A stretch of DNA of 55,331 nucleotides from Zygnema cylindricum (GCA_037447655.1 JBBHKE010002177.1:10001-65331), one strand, 5' to 3'. Shown: positions 1 to 12,149, numbered from the stretch's first letter. Notes: a model not told the origin generated them from the letters alone. Translations and numbers: made by a program.

Positions 1-300
1 AGGTAAACCTTTTCTTTCTTTTTAAATCTTTATGTAAAACACACAAGCAAACACACACATGGACATCTATATATATAGAAATGTTCTATGTATGTATATG
101 TATATCTATATGTATCTGCATATGTATATACATGTATATATAGTATGTAGATAAATGTGTATACATGTATATATGTATATGTGTATGCATATACACTGTG
201 TGTTTGTGTTTTTAGTTGATCAAATTGCTGCCAATGTTATAGGCGAATTTGTTGTTATTTAGTTTGCCGTGTACTTTTTATCTGGCCTTTTTTTTTGGAG

Positions 301-480
301 AGAGCGAGAAAAAGGGAGGGAGAGGAAGAGAGAGGAGAGAGGCAGAGGGGCCAGAGAGAGGGAGAGGAAGAGCGAGAGAAGAAGAGTGGGTGAGAGGGAG
401 AGGGCGAGAGAGGGAGAGAAAAAGAAGGGAGATTGGGGGAGAGAGAAAGAGGGAAGGGAGGGAGGGAGAAGGAGACCTCA
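301..480 (+). repeat. GA-rich simple sequence in an intron
   Basis: Almost pure purine (GAGAGG, GGGAGA, GAAGAG blocks) on the sense strand of the first gene, upstream of its 671-914 exon. Several long ORFs on both strands here are compositional artefacts. A matching pyrimidine-rich tract (CTCC/CCCT) occupies 930-1115 in the next intron. Confidence 0.8.
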
Positions 481-670
481 AACAGACTATGATTTAGTAA
501 TATAGGAATGACTACCAAAAGATATGACTTTCTCTCTATACCCCCAAAAAAACATTCCTTAGCTCTTCATTTACCCACAAATCTATCCCTATCCTCCCCT
601 CTCCCTCTTCCCCTCTATCTCTCTCTTTCTAACCTTTACCTCTTCTTCTTCTTTTCCTACTTCTTTACAG

Positions 671-1582
671 ATAGTCTTGTTGTTTTCGACGAGGATCGAC
701 GAACCGAAGAGAGGGAGAGAGAGAAGAGAGAGAGAAAGAGAGCCCAAAAAGACCATGAATTAGTATTGGAGGAAATGTTACCAAAAGCGACAGGGAGAGA
801 GGCTCTTATGGAAAAAAAAGCGATAAGGAGAGAGACGAATCGAAACCGAGATTTGAGTCCGGAACCAATGGGAGAGAAGGATATCATGGGAGGAGGCGAT
901 GATTTTCAGAAACGGTACATTCTCGTTCTCCCTCTCTCTCTCTCCCCCCCCCTCTCTCCAACCCCTCACTTGGGCCCTCCCTCCCTCCCGCCCTCCATCT
1001 CCCTCTCCCTCTCCCTCCCTTTCCCTCCCCCCCTCCCTCTCTCTCTCCCACTTTCCCTCCCTCCCTCGCTCTCTCCCTCCCTCCCTCCAGCTTTCCCCCT
1101 CTGTCTCTCTCCCTTTTTTTAAATTGTCGATCCTGTTTCGTTTAAATAAATCAATGATTCAATTTTGTTTAAATCGTGCATTTTTTTATTTTTTTTAAGT
1201 CGATTCTGTTTTTGTTTTTATATCGTTGATTCTGTTTTTTTTTTTTTAACCATTGATTCTATTTTGTTTAAATCATAGATTTTATTTTCTTTTAAATCGT
1301 CAATCCTGTTTTTTCTTTTTTTCTCAATCGTTGAATCTATTTCGTTTAATTCGTTGATTCCATTTTCTTCAAATAGTTGATTCTATATTATTTTCGGTTT
1401 ACAGGTTAGCGAGAGAGAGAGCTTGGAGAGAAAAAAAAGCGACAGAAAAAGCGAACGCAATTTTCGAAAAACAGTCAGAATATTCTCAAAAAGAAGCAGC
1501 CACCATGAATCAATTTAAAGAGCTTTTAAATTTGGCCGGAGGTCAAATAAAAATAGCGAAACGAGAGGATCGACCTCCTTGA
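671..1582 (+). CDS. 3' end (last two exons) of an unrecognised charged protein
   Basis: Two exons join in frame. The first, 671-914, follows a TTTACAG acceptor and ends at a GTACAT donor. The second, 1405-1582, follows TTTACAG and ends at TGA 1580-1582. The split codon (CG plus G) restores an Arg and the frame stays open across the junction. The product is strongly charged. An Arg/Glu-rich stretch is followed by LPKATGREALMEKK, then MGGGDDFQKR, then a helical C-terminal segment with EAATMNQFKELLNLAGG. The pattern (a basic Leu-Pro-Lys block, an acidic Met-Gly-Gly-Gly-Asp block, and a C-terminal KEAATM helix) looks like a nuclear or RNA-associated protein conserved in plants, but I cannot name the family. 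Upstream exons lie outside or before the window; the window itself opens with AG|GTAAAC, which could be the end of an earlier exon. A T-rich 3' UTR follows the stop. Confidence 0.6.
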
Positions 1583-2221
1583 GGAATCGCTTTTCTTTTT
1601 TGTTTTGTTTTCGTTTTGTTTGTTTTATTTTTTTCGTTTTCGTTGTTTTCATTCTTTTTGTTGTTTTTTGTGTCCTATATTTGAATTTGAATTTTAATAA
1701 ACTGTCTCCCTTCGTCTCTCTCCTTGGCTCCCTGCTTGTCAAGCTGGCAGTAGGATTTTCTTCACCTTTTATGAATGCTATTTTATTTCTCACTTTTTTT
1801 TCTTTTCCGTTGATTCAAAACAATTTCATACTCTGTTTGATTATCAGCAAGGAAAAGTTATGAATGTAAAAAAAATACCAAAAAACGGTTTTTTTTATAG
1901 CTATTTATGTAACTTACTATGTACATTGAGCAGTATTACAAGCATCAAAAATTATGTGAATTCAAACAAAAACATTTTCGGAATTCAAAAAGAAAAAAAA
2001 CAATCCATGGAATTAATTGTTTTTTTAATGTAATCTCCTTCGATAGTTTTCTAAGTAATTATTTTGGCCGTGTCTTTCGTCAACACCAAATTATTGTCAA
2101 GTTTCACAAATTGGCGTTGTTTTGTTGACAATTTCTTTTTGTTTATGTTGTAAAGACATTGTTTTCTTTGAAAAGTTTCTAGCTTGGCCTCCCTCATCCA
2201 CCGTTACTCAAGGGCCGACTT

Positions 2222-2345
2222 TATTAAAAAGCGCGATGGTAAACCATCTGAGTCCATAAGAACAAAAAGAAGTAGCATTGCTAAAACTGAGAAACCACAT
2301 AACAAGGGAATAAACAAAAGGGAAAATCAAGGCAAAAACTACGAA
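2222..2345 (+). repeat. A-rich dispersed repeat, copy 1
   Basis: Contains AAAAAGCGCGATGGTAAACC followed by ATCTGAGTCCAT, GAACAAAA, AAGTAGCATTGC, AAAACTGAG and CAAGGCAAAAACTACG blocks. The same ordered blocks occur in reverse complement at 13610-13775 (with a T-run inserted) and more weakly at 3613-3700. This is a dispersed repeat family; no terminal repeats or coding capacity were seen, so its class is unknown. Confidence 0.55.
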
Positions 2346-2432
2346 AATACGGAAGGATGGCAGGGAAGTCTAAAACACCCAAAAAAACAAATCCAACAAA
2401 CAAAACATCAAAGGAAAAAGCTAACACGTAAG

Positions 2433-2645
2433 TCACGACATCGGTAATTGTTATTAGTGTTGAAGTTTTTTCACCACTTTAAACATCTTTTCTTTGTGCA
2501 CACTTGTCGGATTGCCAACTGGAGGTTGCCGATAGGAAGGTGAAATTCTTGCCTTCCAATAGCAACCAAAGGATTGACAAGAAAAACGATTAAAAAATGA
2601 AAGAGCTAACAAAAAGAAAAACAATGTTATAAAAATCGCGTTGAA
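2433..2645 (+). mobile_element. Degenerate MITE of the 220-bp TACACCG family
   Basis: Internal blocks TTATTAGTGTT, CACTTTAAACATCTTTTCT, CACACTTGTCGGATT, the central TTGCCGATAGGAAG and CTTCCAATAGCAACC match, in order, the better-preserved copies at 10129-10349 and 29765-29986. Both terminal inverted repeats are decayed, so the borders are approximate. Confidence 0.5.
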
Positions 2646-3710
2646 CTTCATTAAATCTCATTCGCGTTTCTAATTTGTGGATTATGGTTTAGGTAAAAAA
2701 AAGGAGAGATAATTAAAAAATGTATAAAGAAAAAAATGTTGACGAAAATTTTGTTGTCTGTGTTTAGTTTTTTTTAACTTTGTCGGGTTTTAGGTCTTCG
2801 GAAACCTCAGGTTTAGGAGAAACTAAGGGCATGAATACAATTTTTTAATTCGCTTTTTTGGAAGGTTAAAAAATCCAGCTCACTGTTCAAAACAATTTCG
2901 GTTTTTAATCAGATGCTTAACAATGTTAGATATTCGATATTTCTAAAATTTGTGGTTTTTGCTAATTTGACCTTATATTCTCCTATATCGACTTTTCTTG
3001 TCTTGGATGTGAAAATCCTATTAATTTTATTTTCGCCATCATGGTCAATCTTTTTTTCCACAAGAAAAATATTGAATCCAATATCTTTGGAACATTGTTA
3101 AATTTATGTGATTTTAATTTGTTATCCAAAGTTTGTAAGGCTTCAAAAATCTTGAATGGTGTCAATTTTTTTGTAACATGACTTGTCTTGTATTTTTTAC
3201 CCAACTTGTACTTCTTTCTAGTACGTGACAATTATATCGTACAAGTATTTGTGTTCATTCACAAAAGCGAAAAAAAACAAACAGAAAAACAGAAAAACAA
3301 TCAAACAGAAACAAACAAACCTGGAAACAATCAAATAGCAAACAAATAAGCAAACAAACAAACAAACAATAAAAAAAACAAATAACAGATAGACAAAGAA
3401 ACAAACAAATAGACAAACAAATAAACAAAAAATAAAGAAATAAAGTAACAAGCAAATAAACAAATGTACGAAAATGCAAAAATACAAATAAATTAACCAA
3501 TCAATCAACCAATAATGTGTACATAATCCACTAAGAGTGGTTTAAAATTTCTTAAATTTTAAATGAAGCATGATTTAAAATTTTACGAATAAATATAACA
3601 AATAATACAATTATTAAAAAAACACAATGATAAACCATCTAAGTACATACCAACAAAGGAAAGAAACAACCAAAAGGAAACTTAAAAATGAACAAAGGAA
3701 GTAGCAAACC

Positions 3711-3747
3711 TAAAAAAAAAAAAAAAAAAAATAAAAAAAAAAAAAAG

Positions 3748-3785
<38 letters not shown>
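3711..3785 (+). repeat. Poly-A tract
   Basis: About 75 bp that is nearly all A with a few T and G interruptions, directly after a copy of the A-rich dispersed repeat (3613-3700). It could be a retroposon tail or simple slippage. Confidence 0.8.
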
Positions 3786-3787
<2 letters not shown>

Positions 3788-4788
3788 ACAGAGAACATAG
3801 AAACGAACAAAAAACAAAAAACTAACAGAAGAAAAAAATAACATCCTAACAAAAAACTACCCAAAAAACCATAACAAATGTCTTAAAACAGCCCCAGAGT
3901 GGTTTAATTTTTTATAAATGAGTGGTTTAGAATTTCATAAATTTAAACCTAATAATGATTATGTTTCTCTTTCTCTCCTCCAATTCGTACTTTGTCATGG
4001 ATATCACAAAAGCTTATTATTATTATTATTATAGTTTTTGTGAATCACAACCTCTTTAAAATATTTGTTTATCCATGGCATTGTAAATAAGGACAAACAT
4101 TGACATTTTTTTTTCTTTGCTATTTCATGTCAAAGTTCACAGTTTTTCGTCTTTTTGCATATAAAATAAGTACGACAAAAATATGATTATGTAGATTGCA
4201 TACAATGAAATTAAAATAGCAAAGACTACGAGGCAAAAATAACTTCAAAATATACAAGTTCAAAAAAAAAACATGAAATAGACATATGAGGCAGAAATAA
4301 CTTTGAAATATACAACGATTTTTACAAAAAAAAATGAAAAAGACTAGTATAGAAACAGCGTGGTGAAATTCTGGAAGAAATTAAATATTGTATGACAATC
4401 ATATCTTATGAACACATACAAAAAATCAAATAAAAAAAACTTTCGTCGAGGGAATGTAATAAAATGGTGGTCTTAATCGTTTTTACACCGAATCGTTGAG
4501 ATAAAATTTTATTTTTTTTGCACTTTTATCGATATAACTACCTAAGCCGAAATGAACATATATCTTCTCAACATAAACCCTCACCTTCTGAAAAACAGAC
4601 GAAAATCTTAAACTGAAATATCGAATTTTCTTCATACATAAGGTAAAAAGAAAGGAGAGAAAAAATCGAAAAAAAAAAAAAAACTCATTGAATAAAACAT
4701 TATGTTTTCAAAAACAAATTCCTACTTTACACACAAAATCCACAAAATTTTCACGCAAAGGTTGTCAAATTAAACCGTGTAAAAATTG

Positions 4789-6503
4789 TTACAACCACCA
4801 ACCTTTCCGAGATGGAGGAGGAGGAGGAGGAGGAGAGGTCCAATCTCCCATTTGTGATTCTCGATTTTTTTGTTCTTCTTCCATTTGAGAAAACTGAATC
4901 ACACTCCTTAATTCGACCGAACAAGATGCGATTAAACCTTGTGCTTGTCGGTTTTTCGGTTCAAGCTGAGAAGCTTCTTCCAGAAGTTCTTTCGATTGTT
5001 CCAAAAAAATAATTCGTTCTCGACTTCCCATTGGTCGAAGTCGAGAACGATCTCGTAAGGCTATAGCCCAATTAATAAGAGCTATTTTGTCTCAAACAAA
5101 TGAAAAACATAGGAAAAAGGAACGAGGGGAGGAAACAAGAATTAGGAAGTGATAATGGTGACTATTGGGATGTGGTTAAAAGATGTATAACTTGCATTGT
5201 ACCACATTAATGATGAGGACGTTTAGAGTAACTTAAAGTTTTGACAGTTTGTTTTATAATAATTAAAGCATGGCAACAACTTTTTAAGGAACCATTTAAT
5301 GAAGAACTGTTTTCCCTTCACCCCCTTCCACCCGCTCTCCCTTGCCTTTAGGGGGGGAAGAAGAGGAGAGAAGACAGAAAGAGAAAGGAGGAAAGGGGAA
5401 TGAATGAGATGAAAAAAGGAAGACAGGAGAGGAAGGCGGGAAGTAGGAGAGAAGAGGACGAGGAGGAAGGGAAGGGAACAAAGACAATAGAGAAGGAGAG
5501 GAAAGAGTGGAAAGTGAGGAGAGAAAGCGACATGGAGAGAGAGGAGGAGAGGACTGGGGATACAAAATAGACAAGAGAAGAGGTGAGAGAGAGGAGAGCA
5601 AAGAGAAAGAGGAGAGAAGAGGTGAGAGAGAGGAGAGCAAGGAGAGAGAGGAGAGAAGAGAGAGGAGGAGAGGAAGGAAAGCAGGAGAGAGAAGGGAGAA
5701 GCGAGCTTACCACCGGCTCGCCAGGTGTCGCTCACAGAAATCATCGCTTCAAATTTGTCGATCGCCGCCAAGAACAGTTTGTCCGCGGCTTCCACATAAC
5801 CCTAAACCCTCACACAGAAAAAGTGAAGATGTTTATTATTGCATAACTTAGTGTGAATAATGTGGATGTGGATATTTATTCATATATAATATTTGTGTGG
5901 ATTTTTATTAGTAAATGAAAAAATGTGGATGTCTAATACATAAAAAGTTGTGGATGTTTATTAGTACACGAAAAAGTGTGGATATTTGACATATATAAAA
6001 TAGTGCGGATGGTTGCAAATACATAAGATAGTGTGGATGCTTAATAATGAAACAAGAGGAAAAGAGTCCATCGTCCGTAATGCAACAAGTTAAGTTTCAT
6101 TTTAAGTTCTTTTATTTACAAGTGGTTTTTGTAATAGATTTAATGCATGTAAAATGTTTACACAGTTTGCGTTATACAGAAACTTTTTAGAAGGAAATAT
6201 TTTGAATATTTTTATTGAGTTAAGTTGTCTAAAAGTAAACTTAACGAATTCTCAAGGTCAATGGAACTCAATATTGTGCGTGATTTAACGCACGTGACAG
6301 GGAGAGGGAGAAGAAAAGGCAGAGGAAGAGAGGAAGAGAGGGAGAGAGAGAGGGAGGGAGACGGGGAGAGAGAAGGGGAGAGATGGAAGGAGAGCGAGGG
6401 AGAGAGAGGGAGAAAAACGGCGAGAGACAGAGGCATTCCTCAAGTAACCTGTCTTTCCAAAAACATTAACATTTATATATATTTACACATACTTATGTGT
6501 GTG

Positions 6504-6546
<43 letters not shown>

Positions 6547-6584
6547 GTTTACATGTGTGTGTTTGTGTGTTTATATATAAAGAG

Positions 6585-6664
<80 letters not shown>

Positions 6665-8466
6665 CTTACTTCTTCAGCTTCATCAGCAATAAGTTGACCT
6701 CTATAACAAAGTGCCAAACCCCAATTATACAAAGCTCGTATATCCCCATTATTTAAAGTCAACGCTGCGCGATATCTCCTCCCAGCTTGGATCAAAAGCT
6801 CCTCACACTCATCCGCCACCTCAAATATCATCTCCTCCGCCTCCCTCCTCTCTCTCTCCATCTCCTCATATCTCCCTCCTCCCCTCTCTCCTCTCCCTCC
6901 CCACTCTCCCCTCTCTCCTCTGTCTCCTCCTCCCCACCACCCTCCTCCTCTATTATCACCTCTGTCAATCTCAGCCGATGGGAGTCTCCCTCTCATCTCT
7001 CTCGCTAGTTTTAATTTGAGCTCTCCATGGGCCAAAAGTACATTTCCACTTTGACCCAAAGGGGCTAATTCCATCGGTTTCAATTTTACTGCACGTTCTA
7101 ACAGTTTAACGGATTCATAGAACATCTGTTCTGCGACCCCTATTTCGAGTTTTCCGTTAAGTCCCTCTCTCCCTCCTTTATATAAAGCCTCGGCTTCTGT
7201 TAATAATCTTTCATATTCTTCATCTAAGGAAAATGAAACCTCTTGAATTATCGATTTGCTTCTTTCGTTGTTATTATTATTATTCACATTATTATTTTTC
7301 AAAATTGGCAAATTTTGCATTTGGGTATTGTCGGGAACCTTCGAAAAAGGTACATTCTGTCTTTGAAAAGTCTCTCTCTCTCTCTCTCCTCCTAATTGAC
7401 CTATATCTCTCTCTCTCTCCCTCTCTCTGTCTTCCGAGCGTCGATTCTTCAAAGATTTCTCCTCTTCATTCAAAGTTGCCCTGATCTCCTCCTTCCCCAT
7501 TTCTAAAACTCTCTCCTCTCCTTCTCTCCTTCCCCTAAATTCCTCTCTCTCTCTGTCATAAATGGCACCTTCTCCTTCTCTAATTAAACCTCTTTTCAGT
7601 TCTCTGTCCCTCTCTCTTTCTCCATTTGATGCCTCTGTCCAGTCTTCTCTCTCAATTGAAATGTTATTCTTCTCTCTCTCCTCTCTCTCTCCTCTCTCTC
7701 CTCTCTCATCAGAATTGAAATCCCATTGAAATTCCCTCGCACTTTTCCTATTTTCTCCAATACCCATATCTTCAAAACCTCCAAAATTCCTCCTAGCTTT
7801 TTTAAAATCATTAACTTCCGTCGAATCTCTTCTTTTTTCATTATTTCCAAAATTCAAATCTTCTTCTCTTTCTGGAAACCCATTACCATTTCCCAAATTC
7901 CCATTCTTTTTATACATTGAATTTCCTTCTCTACCATAAATATTATCTCTTCTATCATTCTTTTCACTTTTCCAAACCTCTCTCTCTCTCATCCCTCTTT
8001 CTCTCTCTCCTCCCCACCCAGCCATACTATCTTCTCCAACATTTTCATATTTAGTTCCTTCCCATCCTCCCGTATCCCTATTCCCATTTTTTGCCTTCCA
8101 ATTTTCATCCACACTATTTTTTGTAGCATATTTTCCCCAAACCCTAGAATCTTCACTTAAAAACCTTACTTGTCTATTATTGCCCATCCTATTTTTAAGT
8201 CCTCGTAATCCCCCTCTTTCAAAATTACATTCTTTATAAAAAAAAAAAATCTTTGATTCATTGTATTCTACTTTTGAATTAACTATAGAGTCGAAATAGG
8301 AACTGACAACTGTACTAAAATTACTATGGGAGTAAAATCTCTCTCTAAAGTTATAGCCAAGTTTATTTTTCAAGGGAGTGCAGTTCGATAATTCTTTTAA
8401 ATTGATAGAATTCCATACAAACCCTTGTGAATTAAAATTAACAGCTGAAAAATTACAGTTGTACAT
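4789..8466 (-). CDS. TPR-like plant protein, three exons, 726 aa
   Basis: Exons (transcription order) are 8466-6670, 5801-5711 and 5081-4789. All junctions are GT-AG, the phases agree and the total is 2181 nt, giving 726 residues plus stop. Residues 1-120 are Ser/Asn/Phe-rich and could be an organelle transit region. Residues of roughly 120-390 are low-complexity Arg/Glu/Gly/Asn sequence. A conserved helical part follows: EEYERLLTEAEALY, ESVKLLERAVKLKP, LLAHGELKLKLARE, then YRAALTLNNGDIRALYNWGL and ALCYRGQLIADEAEE. Exon 2 adds AADKLFLAAIDKFEAM and exon 3 adds ALINWAIALRDRSRLRPMGS and LLEEASQLEPKNRQAQGLI. Spaced helix pairs with Ala/Leu/Tyr/Trp are typical of tetratricopeptide repeats, and I recall similar plant proteins annotated as TPR-like, possibly plastidial. 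No catalytic motif is seen, and the partner is unknown. The C-terminal tail ends in a short Pro run from a GGA repeat. Confidence 0.75.
5340..5700 (+). repeat. GA-rich tract in intron 2 of the TPR-like gene
   Basis: A purine-rich run on the plus strand, so the transcript of the minus-strand gene is CU-rich here. It lies about 10 nt past the exon 2 donor (5710) and fills much of intron 2. The long ORFs across it are compositional. Confidence 0.8.
5815..6050. repeat. Degenerate GTGTGGATGTTTATTA tandem repeat in intron 1
   Basis: GTGTGGAT or AATGTGGATG recurs about every 30-45 bp, followed by TTTATTAGTA-like sequence. It starts immediately next to the exon 2 acceptor (5802-5803) of the TPR-like gene. 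At least seven imperfect copies are visible. Confidence 0.6.
6495..6662 (+). repeat. Compound (TG)n-(AG)n microsatellite
   Basis: A (TG)n block at about 6511-6540 is followed by TGTTTGTGTG spacers and then an uninterrupted (AG)n run at about 6590-6662. The (AG)n run reaches to within a few bases of the 5' splice site of exon 1 of the minus-strand TPR-like gene, so the pre-mRNA reads GUAAGCAC followed by (UC)n. Confidence 0.9.
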
Positions 8467-8615
8467 AGTGGAAAACGACTTGCTCCACTGTTTTGCAAAT
8501 TGTCAATTGTCATAGAGGCGTAGGAATGAAAAGGGCGACCTTTCACTTCGAAAAAGAATTATTATCTAAACATAAAATGTTTATAAATAGATAAAACAAT
8601 TATACTATGACATGT

Positions 8616-8688
8616 GGTCGTGTGGCCTAATGGATAAGGCGTTGGTCTTCGAAACCAAAGATTGTGGGTTCGACCCCCACCGTGATCG
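8616..8688 (+). tRNA. tRNA-Arg(TCG), copy 1
   Basis: A 73-nt cloverleaf. Acceptor GGTCGTG pairs with CGTGATC (with G-U pairs) and the discriminator is G. The D arm is GGCC-TAATGGATAA-GGCG, the anticodon stem TTGGT/ACCAA has loop CTTCGAA giving anticodon TCG, and the T arm is GTGGG-TTCGACC-CCCAC. No CCA is encoded and there is no intron. A TATA-like TTATAAATAG lies about 35 bp upstream. The first TTTT is only at 8740-8743, about 50 nt downstream, so this copy lacks the close Pol III terminator of copies 2 and 3. Confidence 0.95.
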
Positions 8689-9244
8689 CAGAATTAAATA
8701 TGTATTAGTAGAAATCATATGTTTGACTAAACATGTCTCTTTTACTGCCGGCCCATCGCAAGTACATTTAATCATCCTAGTTCATTTACTCAAAAATGAC
8801 AATTATTGTCGACAACTTTCTTTAGTAATTGCAAAACTTATTTTTGTTGTGAATACTTTTATTTTGTTTTTTTAGGGTTTTTATGTAAAAGATCCCCTAA
8901 TTTAAATTTTGACTTAGGTGTACAACAACACAGTATTTTAACTTAAAATAATCCGCTCTATTCTTTAAAAATCCTTATTTTAAATTTGATGTAAGGTGTA
9001 CGATATATAAGTAGTGTTATATTTCAACGGTATCCCCAAGGGTATTATTGGTATTTTAATCATTCATACCTTCGTAAAAAACATATCTCGAGTTTTTCTC
9101 CACCATTTTTCATCGTAAATGTTCTATGGCTACTCATAGATGTGTCATACTTGTTGAGATGATTCGTTAATTTATATTTGTTTTATTCTCATTTTTTCAT
9201 ACATGATATCAATTGAATATCACAGTGGGGTACATCGCGTTTTC

Positions 9245-9400
9245 TCTTTACTATTATTATTATTAATATTATTATTATAATTTGTATTGTTATAAGTATT
9301 TTTAGGATTATTGTTAGTATTATTATTATTATTATTATTTGTATTGTTATAAGTATTTTTAGGATTATTGTTAGTATTATTATTATTATTATTATTGTAT
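9245..9400. repeat. TTA-rich minisatellite
   Basis: Two clear copies of a block of about 63 bp. Each holds a (TTA)n run, then TTTGTATTGTTATAAGTATT and TTTAGGATTATTGTTAGTA. A third partial copy with ATAACAATTGGTATTG follows. No gene is present. Confidence 0.75.
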
Positions 9401-10128
9401 AACAATTGGTATTGTTTTTGTTAATGTTATTGTTGTTATTGCTAGGATTATTATTATAATACTTTTCTTCAATAAATTTCTACACCTACAAAATTGTAAC
9501 TCAAGTGAGGCAAATGAGGAGAAATTGGATAATAAATTGTAATTGGGAAATGCCAAAAGGCACAAAAAAATGGCTTGGGTCCTAATTTTTAGAAAAAAAA
9601 ACGTACGATACAATACCGTACTTTTTGTCTTTTTCACATACTTTTCATACGCTTTCTGTTTTGCGTGACGAGTACTCCGATTTTACTTACATGTAGTCTA
9701 CCTAAAGATAAAATCAAAATTACAACATTGTTTTTGGTGATTCGTGCTGCAAAATTTATTGCAATTTGGTTCAAAATATGAACCAACAGGCAAAAAAAAT
9801 AAGACTTAAAGGAAGCAAGTTTTGTTGAAATAGACAAATAAGATAAAAAAAATAAAAAAAAACATTACTACGTTGCCTATCGACGGTAGGGTTAATAATA
9901 TATTGAGTGCGTGTTTTTTTACCCAATCATAATTTTTTCTTATTAACACTTTTTAGTTAAGAGGTCCATTGCAAATCACGTGGCATAACGTACAAAAATA
10001 ACCACCAACTCAATATAGATGAAAAGTGTAGGTTAGGAAGACAATGATCGAACACAATTTTGAGCTTCCAATTCATAGGTCTAATTGGTGAAACGGTTAG
10101 AAACGTTGTAATTGGTTTCCCCGTACTA

Positions 10129-10349
10129 TACACCGTGTAATGCGATTAGGGTTAATAATTTTTTCGCCACTTAAAACAACTTTTCTCCGTACAGACATGT
10201 CGGGTTTCCAATTTGAGACCTCCAATCGGAAGCTGAAAACCTTACCTTTCAATCGCAACCGTTAGATCCACGATCCGACGTGTGTGTACGGAGAAAAGCT
10301 GTATTAAGTGCCAAAGAAAACATTAGCACTGATAGCGATTCGCGGTGTA
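10129..10349. mobile_element. MITE, TACACCG family, 221 bp
   Basis: Left end TACACCGTGTAATGCGATTA and right end TAGCGATTCGCGGTGTA form imperfect inverted repeats. These continue inward as GCCACTTAAAACAACTTTTC and its counterpart, with CTCCGTACA matched to TGTACGGAG, so each arm is about 75 bp. The flanking TA is consistent with a Tc1/mariner-type TA target duplication. There is no ORF. Sister copies lie at 10434-10651 and 29765-29986. Confidence 0.8.
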
Positions 10350-10433
10350 ATATAATCGAAATAACCACATAATAAGCTTCTACGCTCACACAACCTTTCC
10401 ACATGTTTGCAGATTTGAGGATATAGTCCGCAC

Positions 10434-10651
10434 TATAGCGTGAATCGCTATTAGTGTTAATGTTTTTTTTCGTCTCTTAAAACATATTTTCTCCGTACAC
10501 GAATGTTGGATTGTGGATCCGACGGTTGCAGCTGACAGGTAAAATTCTCAGCTTCCGATTGGCGGTTTCAAATTGAGAATCAGACAAGTGTGTACGCAGA
10601 AAAGATGTTTTAAGTGGCGAAAAAATGACACTAATAGCGGTACACGGTGTA
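10434..10651. mobile_element. MITE, TACACCG family, 218 bp
   Basis: The left end GCGTGAATCGCTATTAGTGT and right end ACACTAATAGCGGTACACGG form inverted repeats. The inner blocks CTTAAAACATATTTTCTCC, GTACACGAATGT, AGCTTCCGATTGGCGG and AGATGTTTTAAGTGGCG match the copy at 10129-10349 in order. It is separated from that copy by only 84 bp. Confidence 0.75.
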
Positions 10652-10938
10652 CTGAACTTAAACTGTATTGTACTATCCCCAACAAAAAGGCAGCAAATTG
10701 GTTGTGTGCGAAATAGATGTACCAATAGATTTGATAGTCTTCAAGGACTCTCAGATAGGGTTTAAAGAGCACGCAAATTAATCGGTCGATCGGGCAATTT
10801 TTAGACGTGTACGGCCAAGATTTTAGATATGGACTGGGTGGCCCTCGTCATTGAAATGAAATTTTTGCGGGTAAAATGGGGCTATATTAATTTACAAAAA
10901 TTATTATAAAATTATAAAAGTATATTACCGTGACATGT

Positions 10939-11011
10939 GGTCGTGTGGCCTAATGGATAAGGCGTTGGTCTTCGAAACCAAAGATTGTGGGTTCGACCCC
11001 CACCGTGATCG
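10939..11011 (+). tRNA. tRNA-Arg(TCG), copy 2
   Basis: Identical 73-nt sequence to copy 1, with the same TGACATGT immediately upstream, so the copies share a short 5' flank. TATA-like ATTATAAAATTATAAAAG lies upstream. A T5 run at 11029-11033, 18 nt past the end, is a usable Pol III terminator. Confidence 0.95.
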
Positions 11012-12149
11012 ATAAGTCGTCAGAGTAATTTTTAATTAAACATCTAAAACAGGTCCTTTTAAGGGTACGTCCCCGTGTATTAAAGCATCTACTTTTCTCT
11101 GTCTTTTTGCCCTAAAATTCAGGGAACTTTGAAAAAAACTTTAACCGTACGAGAAAATTATGTTTACCAATTAAAGTATACGTCAATTCATACTTTGGAT
11201 TTACGGCGTGTTTGTCGTCATGTGAATGCATTTTGGCGTTTTCCCCTTAACGACCCCCGGGCAAGAGAATCCAGCCCAAAAAAAAACTTAAACCAAAATC
11301 ACCTCGAGGAGGTGATTTTAGTTCAAGTACCGCCCAAACAGCGAATGAAAAATGACCCACGCACGCGCCACAAGAATGTGAAAATTTTAGGACGAGGGAG
11401 AGTCATCGCTATTTTTCTCCGTGCCCGTCACGCGCATGTACGGAAAAAAAATCTGCAGGGGTCTCAGACCTCTACTTTCATTCATGGGGTCCTTTGCAAA
11501 ATTTTGCGCCGTCGTCGCCTCTCCCCTCTCCCTCTCACACTATCGCTTTTATCTCACACTATGTAGAATGAGACACAACAATATTGGTATAAAATGAAAG
11601 ATCTTTTAAAAATATTATTTTTGACAGTTTTAGGGTTTTTTTTAATGGCAAGTCGAGCGAAAAAAGTAGAAAAAACAAAATCGGAAAACCATGGCGGAAA
11701 GTTATTGAATCAGTGACGTCGACGTTGTCACAAGTGAGCGTGACGTCATAATATCACCAAACCCTAAACATCTACGATTTCACAAAAATCTAGACGTCTA
11801 CCACTGTCGCTGTTTTTGTTGGCGTCACTAATCGTCGGAAGTTTCGTAGTCGCCTTCAATCGTCACAAGTTGTACCTACGTCTACAACCGTCACATTCTA
11901 AAGTTCCGATTTCATTTTCGCACATAGGGACGCTCTTCAACGTAGTACGGAGAATCCTTACTACAGTCCAAAATACTTTATCAAAGTACCGATTACATGG
12001 GGAGGTACCCTAAGTGAATCGTAAGGGAGGAATTTTTTGGGATCAGGGTTTCTTTAGGGAAACCTTTTGTGCAGCGTCTCATGGGTATTGTCCACGTAGC
12101 CGTATTAGACATACGACTAAAAACTTCACTCTCATAAAGTAAATCTTTA
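11012..12149. other. Intergenic sequence without a supported gene
   Basis: A plus-strand open frame at 11129-11566 has no recognisable motif and is probably chance. 11700-11920 carries decayed copies of the GACGTC/CCGTCAC repeat family seen at 52545-52690. A 25-bp palindrome AAAATCACCT-CGAGG-AGGTGATTTT is centred near 11310. Confidence 0.5.

Larger units (their letters stand above)
1583..4788. other. AT-rich intergenic region
   Basis: No gene is visible between the two convergent genes. The stretch holds T-rich sequence with ATCGTTGATTCTGTTT-like repetition (about 1125-1385, before the stop, and echoes after it), a degenerate MITE at 2433-2645, copies of an A-rich dispersed repeat at 2222-2345 and 3613-3700, an AAACAAAC-rich stretch at 3260-3500, and a near-pure poly-A run at about 3711-3785. 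Confidence 0.7.

Noticed and set aside
5223-5795. 190-codon minus-strand frame rich in Ser/Leu/Pro
   Set aside because: Only the part at 5711-5801 is a real exon of the TPR-like gene. The rest reads through the intron's simple repeat.
11129-11566. 145-codon plus-strand open frame
   Set aside because: No recognisable motif, no splice or promoter context, and amino-acid composition as expected by chance; it overlaps decayed repeat sequence.
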